The notes beneath the pieces were generated by a model that was not told the DNA's origin, searched no databases, and saw only the letters and a list, made by a program, of their open reading frames with translations. Below are positions 1-6,907 of a stretch of DNA of 14,017 nt, in pieces. Every line of letters begins with the position of its first letter. The stretch's first letter is position 1. The DNA is taken from contig CABUZU010000047.1 in assembly GCA_902496125.1 (NCBI GenBank), positions 1 to 14,017 on the forward strand. The letters run 5' to 3'. A program made the position numbers and the translations under genes. The stretch is from an uncultured Lachnospiraceae bacterium (GTDB lineage: Bacteria; Bacillota; Clostridia; Lachnospirales; Lachnospiraceae).

Positions 1-1
1 A

Positions 2-673
2 GCTAGTAAATTGCATCAGACAGCATTAATGGGTCCGATTGCGGTAGCAGCCTATTCCTATATGTCTTTAGTACCAATTATTCAGCCACCAATTATGAAA
101 TTACTTACTACAAAGGAAGAACGTGCAATTAAAATGGAACAACTTCGTCCTGTTAGTAAATTAGAACGTATCATGTTCCCAGTAGTAGTTACCATTATTG
201 TCTGTGCTATCTTACCGGCAACAACTCCTTTAGTAGGTATGTTAATGCTTGGTAACTTATTCCGTGAATCTGGTGTCGTTCGTCAGTTAACTGATACTGC
301 AAGTAATGCATTGATGTACATTGTAGTAATCTTACTTGGTACCTCTGTTGGTGCAACAACAAGTGCAGAAGCTTTTTTAAATGTAGATACGATTAAGATT
401 GTTGTACTTGGTTTAATTGCATTCGCATTTGGTACAGCAGCAGGTGTCCTTTTTGGTAAATTAATGTGTAAGGTTACTCATGGCAAGGTAAATCCTTTAA
501 TTGGTTCAGCAGGTGTATCAGCAGTACCAATGGCAGCGAGAGTTTCTCAAAAGGTTGGTGCAGAAGAAGACCCTACAAACTTCTTATTAATGCATGCAAT
601 GGGACCAAACGTAGCAGGTGTTATCGGTACTGCAGTAGCAGCTGGTATCTTTATGGCAATTTTTGGAGTATAG
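2..673 (+). CDS. oadB: Na+-translocating decarboxylase beta subunit, 5'-truncated
   Basis: Integral membrane subunit of the biotin-dependent sodium-pump decarboxylases (OadB/MmdB/GcdB family). It takes carboxybiotin from the carrier subunit, decarboxylates it and exports Na+. The frame is open to the left edge, so only the last 223 residues are present; a TTG at 11 is not the true start. Several hydrophobic segments are visible, encoded around 171-260, 311-355, 395-470 and 590-670. The diagnostic NPLIGSAGVSAVPMAAR motif is encoded at 491-541. By memory it matches the Klebsiella OadB segment carrying Na+-site residues Asn373, Gly377, Ser382 and Arg389, all conserved here. The end, MHAMGPNVAGVIGTAVAAG, is also typical. 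oadA follows after 22 bases, so an oxaloacetate-type pump is likeliest. Methylmalonyl-CoA or glutaconyl-CoA use cannot be excluded from this subunit alone. Confidence 0.95.
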   Translation, partial: ASKLHQTALMGPIAVAAYSYMSLVPIIQPPIMKLLTTKEERAIKMEQLRPVSKLERIMFPVVVTIIVCAILPATTPLVGMLMLGNLFRESGVVRQLTDTASNALMYIVVILLGTSVGATTSAEAFLNVDTIKIVVLGLIAFAFGTAAGVLFGKLMCKVTHGKVNPLIGSAGVSAVPMAARVSQKVGAEEDPTNFLLMHAMGPNVAGVIGTAVAAGIFMAIFGV

Positions 674-695
674 ATTAGATTTGGAGGTTAAAAAG

Positions 696-2108
696 ATGGC
701 AGAAGTTACAAAAAAACCTGTAAAAATTACAGAAACTGTACTCAGAGATGCTCATCAATCTTTGATTGCAACAAGAATGACAACGGAACAGATGCTTCCG
801 ATTGTAGATAAAATGGACCAAGTAGGTTACCATTCTGTAGAATGTTGGGGTGGTGCTACTTTTGATGCGAGTCTTCGTTTCTTAAAAGAAGACCCTTGGG
901 ACCGTCTACGTAAATTAAGAGATGGATTTAAAAAGACCAAGTTACAGATGTTATTCCGTGGACAAAATATTTTAGGTTATCGTCATTATGCGGACGATGT
1001 AGTAGAATACTTTGTTCAAAAATCAGTAGCAAATGGTATTGATATCATTCGTATTTTTGACTGTTTAAATGATATTCGTAACCTACAGACCGCAGTAAAT
1101 GCAGCAGTAAAGGAAAAAGCAGAAGCACAGGTTGCTCTTTCTTATACCTTAGGTGATGCCTATACGTTAGAATATTGGACTGATATGGCTAAGAAAATTG
1201 AAGATATGGGTGCAACCTCTATTTGTATTAAGGATATGGCAGGTCTTTTAGTTCCTTATAAAGCAACAGACTTAATTGGAGCATTAAAGGATGCAACAAG
1301 CCTACCAATTCAGTTACATACACATTATACAAGTGGTGTTGCTTCTATGACTTATTTAAAAGCAGTAGAAGCAGGTTGTGATGTAATTGATACCGCAATT
1401 TCTCCATTCTCTATGGGAACAAGCCAGCCAGCAACTGAGGTTATGGTAGAAACCTTTAAAGGCACTCCATATGATACAGGACTTGACCAGAAGTTACTTG
1501 CTGAAATTGCAGATTACTTCCGTCCAATCCAAGAAGATGCATTAAAGACTGGTTTATTAAATCCTAAGGTAATGGGTGTTAATATTAAGACTTTATTATA
1601 TCAGGTACCAGGTGGTATGCTTTCTAACTTAGTATCTCAGTTAAAAGAACAGGGTGCAGAAGATAAATACTATGATGTATTAGATGAAGTACCTCGTGTT
1701 CGTAAGGATTTAGGTGAGCCACCACTAGTTACTCCTTCTTCTCAGATTGTAGGTACCCAGGCTGTATTTAACGTATTAATGGGCGAGCGTTACAAGATGG
1801 CAACGAAGGAAACTAAGGCTATTTTAAGTGGTGAATATGGTGAAACTGTTAAACCATTTAATAAAGAAGTACAAAAGAAATGTATTGGAGATGCAAAACC
1901 TATTACTTGTCGTCCTGCTGATTTAATTAAGCCAGAGCTTAAAGAAATTGAAGGAAAGATGAGCCAGTGGAAGGAACAGGATGAAGACGTATTATCTTAT
2001 GCATTGTTCCCACAGGTTGCAGAAGAGTTCTTTAAATATCGAGAAGCAAAAAAGACAAAAGTAGATCCACAGATCGCAGATAACGAAAATAAATCTTATC
2101 CAGTATAA
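696..2108 (+). CDS. oadA: Oxaloacetate decarboxylase alpha / pyruvate carboxylase subunit B, carboxyltransferase without biotin domain
   Basis: Carboxyltransferase that moves CO2 between oxaloacetate (or pyruvate) and biotin. The 470-residue protein has an HMGL-like TIM barrel (about residues 10-275) followed by the conserved PYC/OADA domain (about 290-440). The opening signature TVLRDAHQSLIATRM is present, with metal ligand D18. Lys179 in CIKDMAGLL is the residue that is carbamylated in this family, and H208/H210 in QLHTH are metal ligands. The start at 696 is preferred over an in-frame ATG at 663: GGAGG lies at 683-687, eight bases upstream, and the family similarity begins here, whereas the 663 start would overlap oadB. 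The protein stops after the PYC/OADA domain and has no C-terminal biotinyl domain with an MKM motif, unlike the roughly 600-residue enterobacterial OadA. A separate biotin carrier protein must exist, probably upstream of the window. The transcript ends at the hairpin at 2116-2144. Confidence 0.95.
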   Translation: MAEVTKKPVKITETVLRDAHQSLIATRMTTEQMLPIVDKMDQVGYHSVECWGGATFDASLRFLKEDPWDRLRKLRDGFKKTKLQMLFRGQNILGYRHYADDVVEYFVQKSVANGIDIIRIFDCLNDIRNLQTAVNAAVKEKAEAQVALSYTLGDAYTLEYWTDMAKKIEDMGATSICIKDMAGLLVPYKATDLIGALKDATSLPIQLHTHYTSGVASMTYLKAVEAGCDVIDTAISPFSMGTSQPATEVMVETFKGTPYDTGLDQKLLAEIADYFRPIQEDALKTGLLNPKVMGVNIKTLLYQVPGGMLSNLVSQLKEQGAEDKYYDVLDEVPRVRKDLGEPPLVTPSSQIVGTQAVFNVLMGERYKMATKETKAILSGEYGETVKPFNKEVQKKCIGDAKPITCRPADLIKPELKEIEGKMSQWKEQDEDVLSYALFPQVAEEFFKYREAKKTKVDPQIADNENKSYPV

Positions 2109-2115
2109 AAAAAGC

Positions 2116-2144
2116 AGGAGCGTTGATTTACAACGCTCCTTTTT
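2116..2144. terminator. Bidirectional rho-independent terminator shared by oadA and the alarmone synthetase gene
   Basis: A perfect 10-bp stem, AGGAGCGTTG (2116-2125) and CAACGCTCCT (2131-2140), encloses a five-base loop ATTTA. On the plus strand it runs into TTTTT. On the minus strand it is followed by GC and then seven U (A-run at 2107-2113), so it can stop both convergent transcripts. The minus-strand gene's stop codon (2128-2130) is in the loop, and its last codons form one stem arm. Confidence 0.9.
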
Positions 2145-2877
2145 CAGTCATAATACTTCGAATCTGCATATTTTCATCCGTTCCATTGATTCGATTACGA
2201 ATCATCATCATCTGAAAATCAGTCTGTGTAATGACATCAGAACAAGATTTTAATTCACTTGCAATTTCTGTACTATCTTCAATATCTTTTTTATATCTTA
2301 ATTGATGTTCTAGGCTTGCCCAAAAATCCATTGCGATGGTACGAAGCTGAATTTCAACCTTCATTAATTGCTTGCGGTCGGCAAAAAAGACTGGAACTTC
2401 TACAATCATATGATAGCTTCGATATCCATTGACCTTTGGATATTTGATATAATCCTTGATTTGTAGGATATTAATATCATCTTGTGCTTTAATCATATCG
2501 GCTACATCATAAATATCATCAATAAAGCCACAGATTACTCGAATTCCAGCTACGTCATTTAAATTGGTAAAAATATTTTCGATTGTGACATCTAGGTTTT
2601 TATGTATTAATTTTTTTGCAATGCTTTCTGGTTTTTTGATACGAGATTTAATGGTTTCTATTGGGTTACGGTTGCTACGAACTGCTAAATCATCTTTTAA
2701 TACTTCGATTTTGGTAAGGACTTCACGAATTGCACATTTATACATCATCATCAGCTCTTCGTATTGTTTTGCTTGAGTGAAGACAGTATCAATATTGATT
2801 GGTACAATATTGCTTTCTTCCTTTTCTTTGATTTCTATATTCACTATATTTTCTTTATTTTCTTCCATAATCCTCAT
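2128..2877 (-). CDS. relP: Small alarmone synthetase, (p)ppGpp synthetase of RelP/RelQ type
   Basis: Cytosolic enzyme transferring pyrophosphate from ATP to GDP/GTP to make the stringent alarmones. The 249-residue protein has only the RelA/SpoT synthetase fold: no hydrolase HD domain, TGS or ACT. Motifs in order are NPIETIKSRIKK (R79/K81, nucleotide contacts), DVAGIR (108-113, Mg2+ Asp108), GYRSYH (151-156), VEIQLRT (174-180, Glu175) and AMDFWASLEHQLRYK (182-196). The NPIE..KSR and IAMDFWASLEH wording resembles B. subtilis YwaC (RelP/SasA) more than YjbM (RelQ), a comparison from memory. The first 30 or so residues are an acidic, low-complexity extension. The start ATG at 2877 has AAGGA at 2882-2886, only four bases away; an ATG three codons later (2868) is an alternative. 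It has its own promoter, divergent from glgB. Confidence 0.9.
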   Translation of the reverse strand: MRIMEENKENIVNIEIKEKEESNIVPINIDTVFTQAKQYEELMMMYKCAIREVLTKIEVLKDDLAVRSNRNPIETIKSRIKKPESIAKKLIHKNLDVTIENIFTNLNDVAGIRVICGFIDDIYDVADMIKAQDDINILQIKDYIKYPKVNGYRSYHMIVEVPVFFADRKQLMKVEIQLRTIAMDFWASLEHQLRYKKDIEDSTEIASELKSCSDVITQTDFQMMMIRNRINGTDENMQIRSIMTEKGAL

Positions 2878-2902
2878 TACATCCTTTTCTTAGGTTTCTT
2901 TT

Positions 2903-2931
2903 ATTATAAATGATTTATAGTAATATGTCTA
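2903..2931 (-). promoter_or_regulatory. Sigma-A type promoter for the alarmone synthetase gene
   Basis: Read on the minus strand, TAGACA (2926-2931) is five of six to the -35 consensus. After exactly 17 bases comes a perfect TATAAT (2903-2908). The predicted start near 2896 gives a leader of about 20 bases. The -35 hexamer overlaps the left arm of the inverted repeat at 2927-2976, so a protein or structure there could affect this promoter. Confidence 0.75.
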
Positions 2932-2976
2932 ATGAAAGTTTTGTTAACAGAAGATGAAAACTTTCTAATGTTAGAC
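2927..2976. repeat. Imperfect inverted repeat between divergent promoters, candidate operator
   Basis: The left arm GTCTAATGAAAGTTTT (2927-2942) and the right arm AAAACTTTC-TAATG-TTAGAC (2957-2976) are reverse complements (GTCTAA plus GAAAGTTTT) except for a small asymmetric interruption. A 14-base centre containing GTTAAC separates them. The repeat covers the -35 of the minus-strand promoter and lies about 24 bases upstream of the glgB -35. A regulator site is an inference; no known consensus was recognised. Confidence 0.55.
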
Positions 2977-2999
2977 GACAAAAAATTTATTTTTAGATA

Positions 3000-3028
3000 T
3001 TGTGTTTATTATTATTCTGCTTTATAAT
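3000..3028 (+). promoter_or_regulatory. Sigma-A type promoter for glgB
   Basis: TTGTGT (3000-3005), 17 bases, then a perfect TATAAT (3023-3028). The predicted transcription start near 3035 leaves a leader of about 29 bases containing the AGAGGTGG ribosome binding site at 3053-3060. The 16 bases around the -10 (3021-3036) are repeated exactly, on the opposite strand, at the divergent promoter. Confidence 0.7.
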
Positions 3029-3063
3029 AAAAGAAAATATGAATCTTTTTAAAGAGGTGGCTT

Positions 3064-4944
3064 ATGATATTACACGAGTTTTATATTGGAAAAGCTTTTG
3101 ATGCTTACACTTTTTTTGGTGCTCATTTTGATGGGAATGGAGTCGTTTTTCGAGTGTTTGCCCCTAGTGCATTTAAAGTAAGCGTAATTGGAGAATTTAA
3201 CGGATGGGACGACGAGTGGATGACTCGTAAGGATGGCGGTGGAGTTTATGAACTCTATTCTACGAAGGCAAAGCCTGGAATGATGTATAAATATCGCATT
3301 TATCCAGAACATGGAGAATCCGTTGATAAGACAGATCCTTATGCATTTAAGATGGAATTACGCCCCAATAGTGCATCGATTATCGTAGAAGAAAATAAAT
3401 ATAATTTTAATGATGATGCTTGGATGAAAGCTCGAACAAAGAATTACAATTCCCCAATGAATATTTATGAAGTTCATGCAGGTTCTTGGAAAAAACCTAC
3501 TGTTTCCGAAGAAGAGTTAGAAGAACATCCAGAGAAAGAATGGTATACCTATAGAGAATTAGCACTGCCATTAATTGAATATGCCAAAGAACATCACTAT
3601 ACGCATATTGAGTTTTTACCTCTTTCTGAACATCCAGCAGATTGTTCATGGGGATATCAGGTAACGGGATTTTTTAGTCCAACTTCTAGGTATGGCTCAC
3701 CAGATGACTTAAAGTATTTGATTAATGAATGTCACAAGGCAGGAATTGGTGTCATTACCGATTTTGTACCCGTTCATTTTGCGAATGACTATTATTCACT
3801 CCGAGAATTTGATGGAACTGCTCTTTATGAATATCCAGCAACCGATACTGGATACAGTGAATGGGGCTCTTGTAACTTTAATTATTTCCGTGGTGAAATT
3901 TGTAGTTTCTTACAGTCTGCGGCCAACTATTGGTTAGAAGAATTCCATTTTGATGGTATTCGTATGGATGCGATTAGTAATGTGATTTACTGGCAGGGAA
4001 ATTCAAGAAGAGGTGTAAATGAAGGTGGTATTAATTTCCTTCGTGAGATGAATGCAGGTCTTCATAGTTTACATCCAACTGCGATGTTGATTGCAGAGGA
4101 CTCTTCTGCTTATAATAAAGTAACTGCACCAGTAGAATACAATGGATTAGGATTTGATTATAAATGGGATATGGGTTGGATGAACGATACCCTCGATTAC
4201 TTTAAACTTCCACCGTGGGAACGTCACAACCATCATCATAAATTGACTTTCTCCATGATGTATTTTTACAATGATTTATTCTTACTTCCATTTTCTCATG
4301 ATGAGGTAGTTCATGGAAAGGCAACGATTTTACAAAAGATGTGGGGAGATTATGAAGGTAAGTTTGCACAGGGCAGACTGTTATACCTTTATATGATGAC
4401 TCATCCAGGTAAGAAATTAAACTTCATGGGTAATGAATTTGGTCAGCTTCGTGAATGGGATGAGAAACGTGAGCAAGACTGGGATATGTTAAAATATCCA
4501 AACCATGATGCATTTAATCGTTTTATTGTAGATTTAAATGACCTTTATGTAAATAGCTCTGCTCTTTATGAAATGGATTATAATAGCAATAACTTCTATT
4601 GGGTACAGGCAAATGATGAAAATCACTGTGTCTATGTCTATATGAGAAGTAGCCATGAGCAAAAATATTTAATTATCTTAAATATGACTGATATAGAATG
4701 GGATAAATACCAATTTGAACTTCCAATGGATATGGAATTAAAAGAAAAGATAAACAGCGATTGGCAAATCTATGGTGGAGAGACGAAGGTTCCACAAAGA
4801 ATCCGTAAGATTAAATCTAAAGAAGGTATTGTAACCTTAGATATTCCTGCCTTTTCTGGTAGAGTCTTTGAAGTATCTGCGATGAAACCAAAGGCAAAGA
4901 AAGCAACAAAAACAAAATCTAAAACAAAAAAAGAAGATAAATAG
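3064..4944 (+). CDS. glgB: 1,4-alpha-glucan branching enzyme (GH13)
   Basis: Makes the alpha-1,6 branches of glycogen by cutting an alpha-1,4 chain and reattaching it. The 626-residue protein has a CBM48 (about residues 15-105), the GH13 catalytic barrel (about 130-490) and an all-beta C-terminal domain (about 505-605). The four GH13 regions are intact: DFVPVHF (D233, H238), GIRMDA (nucleophile D302), IAED (acid/base E345) and FSHDEVVHGK (transition-state stabiliser D413). The 68-residue gap from the acid to the last Asp matches E. coli GlgB from memory. The extra N1 domain of the enterobacterial enzyme is absent, as in many Firmicutes. The last 19 residues are a Lys/Thr/Ser tail outside the fold. 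No glgC, glgD, glgA or glgP is in the window. The downstream aminopeptidase ATG abuts the stop codon. Confidence 0.95.
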   Translation: MILHEFYIGKAFDAYTFFGAHFDGNGVVFRVFAPSAFKVSVIGEFNGWDDEWMTRKDGGGVYELYSTKAKPGMMYKYRIYPEHGESVDKTDPYAFKMELRPNSASIIVEENKYNFNDDAWMKARTKNYNSPMNIYEVHAGSWKKPTVSEEELEEHPEKEWYTYRELALPLIEYAKEHHYTHIEFLPLSEHPADCSWGYQVTGFFSPTSRYGSPDDLKYLINECHKAGIGVITDFVPVHFANDYYSLREFDGTALYEYPATDTGYSEWGSCNFNYFRGEICSFLQSAANYWLEEFHFDGIRMDAISNVIYWQGNSRRGVNEGGINFLREMNAGLHSLHPTAMLIAEDSSAYNKVTAPVEYNGLGFDYKWDMGWMNDTLDYFKLPPWERHNHHHKLTFSMMYFYNDLFLLPFSHDEVVHGKATILQKMWGDYEGKFAQGRLLYLYMMTHPGKKLNFMGNEFGQLREWDEKREQDWDMLKYPNHDAFNRFIVDLNDLYVNSSALYEMDYNSNNFYWVQANDENHCVYVYMRSSHEQKYLIILNMTDIEWDKYQFELPMDMELKEKINSDWQIYGGETKVPQRIRKIKSKEGIVTLDIPAFSGRVFEVSAMKPKAKKATKTKSKTKKEDK

Positions 4945-6726
4945 ATGACCGTATTAGAAAAATTATCAAAACTTAGAGAATGTATGGCCAAAAGAAATTT
5001 TGATGCCTACATCATTCCAACCGATGACTTTCATGCATCGGAATATGTTGGAGATTATTTTAAATCTCGTGAATTTATGTCAGGATTTACAGGTTCGGCA
5101 GGAACTCTTGTCGTTCTTAAAAATAAAGCAGCACTGTGGACGGATGGAAGATATTTTTTACAAGCAGACAGTCAGCTAAAGGGTAGTTCGATTGAGCTTA
5201 TGAAATCTGGGAGGCCTAGTGTGCTAACAATACCACAGTATTTATTTAAAAATTTAGAAGAAGGTGTGACTATTGCGTTTGATGGTCGTACCGTCAGTGA
5301 ACATTTTGTAAGACAGCTTTCTCATAAAACAAATGCAAAAAAGATGAAATTTGTTGGAGATGAGGATTTAGTAGATATTGTTTGGACGACCCGTCCAGCT
5401 ATTTCTAAGAAAAAGGTATGGGAATTAGAAGTTGGTGCTACTAGAAAAGAAAAGCTAGAAAAGCTTCGTGGTAAATTAGAAGAATTAAAAGCAGATGTAT
5501 TTTTAGAGACTTCTCTTGATAACATTGCTTATCTGTTAAATCTTAGAGGAAATGATGTTCTCTATACCCCTGTCTTTTTATCCTATTTATTAGTTTTTAA
5601 AGAGAAGGCAGTAGTATTCCTTCATAAGGAAATCATTTCAACAGAAATCGAAGAAAAACTATTAAAAGATGGAGTGGTTTTAGCCGATTATCATGAGATT
5701 ACAAAGGAACTTTCTTTATTAGAGGACAGAACCATTTTATTAGATAAGGGAATTGTAAATTTCCAGTTGGTAAAGAGTTTGCCTACTAATTGTAAGCAGA
5801 TCGATAGAATTAGTCCTCTTACCTTGATGAAGGCAGTAAAAAATAGTGAAGAAATGGAAAATATTAGAAAGGCTCATATTAAGGACGGTGTAGCCGTTAC
5901 AAAGTTTATCTACTGGTTAAAACACGAAGTAGGTAAGGGAAATGTAACGGAGCTTACGGCTTCTAAGAAATTGTTAGAGTTTCGATCTAAGATGGAAGGA
6001 TTCCTTGATTTAAGCTTTGAATCCATTATTGCCTATGGTCCTCATGGAGCGATTGTTCACTATGCACCGACGAAAGAGACCGATGTGGTGATGAAACCTT
6101 GTAGCTTTTGTCTTGCAGATACAGGTGGTCATTATAAGGAAGGCACAACCGATATTACAAGAACAATTGCACTGGGTACGTTAACAGAAGAAGAAAAGAA
6201 AGATTATACTTTAGTGTTAAAAGGACATTTAAACCTAGCCGCAGCGAAGTTTATAAAAGGTGTCTGTGGCTCGAATCTAGATTATCTAGCTAGAAGTCCA
6301 CTTTGGGAGCATGGTCTTGACTTTAACCATGGAACTGGACATGGAGTGGGGTATCTATTAAGTGTTCATGAAGGTCCTCATAGCATTCATTGGAATGTGA
6401 CTAGGGGAAGAAGACAGGTGCCATTTGAAGAAGGAATGATTGTATCCGATGAACCAGGTCTCTATATTACCGATAAATTTGGTATCAGGCATGAGAATTT
6501 ATTACTTTGTCGAAATGGAGAGAAAAATGAATATGGACAGTTTCTATATTTTGAAAATCTAACGATGGTACCATTTGATAAAGAAGCGATTGATGTAAGT
6601 CTTATGACCAAGGAAGAGCTTAAAAAATTAAACGACTATCATAGACAAGTTTATCAGATAGTTAGTCCATATTTAGAGGAAAAAGAGCGTATTTGGTTAC
6701 AAGAAGTAACAAGTGAGCTCTGTTAA
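4945..6726 (+). CDS. pepP: Xaa-Pro aminopeptidase (aminopeptidase P, M24B)
   Basis: Cytosolic two-metal peptidase that removes an N-terminal residue preceding proline. At 593 residues it belongs to the long, three-domain form: two creatinase-like N-terminal domains (about 1-150 and 160-300) and a C-terminal pita-bread catalytic domain (about 305-535). All five metal ligands are present: D392, D403 (DTGGHYKEGTTDITRT), H466 (HGTGHGVGY), E503 (SDEPG) and E517 (GIRHEN). The supporting catalytic His residues at 372 and 475 are also present. The spacing of the last two ligands (14) equals that in human XPNPEP1, from memory. The start is set by the family-typical N-terminus. It immediately follows the glgB TAG (TAGATG) with no good Shine-Dalgarno, so translation probably depends on ribosomes finishing glgB. 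No clear terminator follows. Confidence 0.93.
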   Translation: MTVLEKLSKLRECMAKRNFDAYIIPTDDFHASEYVGDYFKSREFMSGFTGSAGTLVVLKNKAALWTDGRYFLQADSQLKGSSIELMKSGRPSVLTIPQYLFKNLEEGVTIAFDGRTVSEHFVRQLSHKTNAKKMKFVGDEDLVDIVWTTRPAISKKKVWELEVGATRKEKLEKLRGKLEELKADVFLETSLDNIAYLLNLRGNDVLYTPVFLSYLLVFKEKAVVFLHKEIISTEIEEKLLKDGVVLADYHEITKELSLLEDRTILLDKGIVNFQLVKSLPTNCKQIDRISPLTLMKAVKNSEEMENIRKAHIKDGVAVTKFIYWLKHEVGKGNVTELTASKKLLEFRSKMEGFLDLSFESIIAYGPHGAIVHYAPTKETDVVMKPCSFCLADTGGHYKEGTTDITRTIALGTLTEEEKKDYTLVLKGHLNLAAAKFIKGVCGSNLDYLARSPLWEHGLDFNHGTGHGVGYLLSVHEGPHSIHWNVTRGRRQVPFEEGMIVSDEPGLYITDKFGIRHENLLLCRNGEKNEYGQFLYFENLTMVPFDKEAIDVSLMTKEELKKLNDYHRQVYQIVSPYLEEKERIWLQEVTSELC

Positions 6727-6744
6727 AAAGTTTCTCCTACATTT

Positions 6745-6785
6745 TGTCGGATTTCACCATGAATTTTTGAACGTGATGTCGGATT
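6745..6785 (+). repeat. 9-bp direct repeat TGTCGGATT upstream of the methyltransferase-like gene
   Basis: Two exact copies of TGTCGGATT, at 6745-6753 and 6777-6785, start 32 bases apart, about three helical turns. This places them on the same face of the DNA, an arrangement common for activator or repressor sites. The second copy would lie between a weak -35 (TTGAAC, 6767-6772) and the start region. Function is inferred only from spacing and position. Confidence 0.4.
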
Positions 6786-6800
6786 GTATTTCTATTTAAT
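6767..6800 (+). promoter_or_regulatory. Weak candidate promoter for the methyltransferase-like gene
   Basis: TTGAAC (6767-6772) resembles a -35. The AT-rich stretch TTCTATTTAAT (6790-6800) could hold a -10, the 17-base option being TTCTAT at 6790-6795, which is poor. The weak core suggests dependence on an activator, if the gene has its own promoter at all; read-through from pepP is also possible. Confidence 0.25.
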
Positions 6801-6811
6801 AAGGAGTAATA

Positions 6812-6907
6812 TTGTTGCCAGAGAGGTTAATGATTTGTAAAACTAAGGAGGCAATAATCTATGTTAACAAAAAGACAGAACTTATTAGAAACTTTAAAAG
6901 GTGGTAA
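6812..6907 (+). other. Possible 31-codon leader ORF with UUG start
   Basis: AAGGAG at 6801-6806 is well placed before two consecutive UUG codons (6812 and 6815). These open a 31-codon frame (LLPERLMICKTKEAII...) that crosses the ATG at 6861 in another frame and stops at 6905-6907. The Shine-Dalgarno is as good as those of real genes here, and no other start uses it. The peptide has no recognisable features. It may regulate the downstream start or be accidental. Confidence 0.2.

Noticed and set aside
663..695. Upstream in-frame ATG for oadA
   Set aside because: It overlaps the end of oadB and lacks a ribosome binding site. ATG 696 has GGAGG eight bases upstream and matches the family N-terminus.
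2564..2776. 70-codon plus-strand frame antisense to the alarmone synthetase
   Set aside because: No ribosome binding site, no family resemblance, and it is explained by the conserved gene on the other strand.
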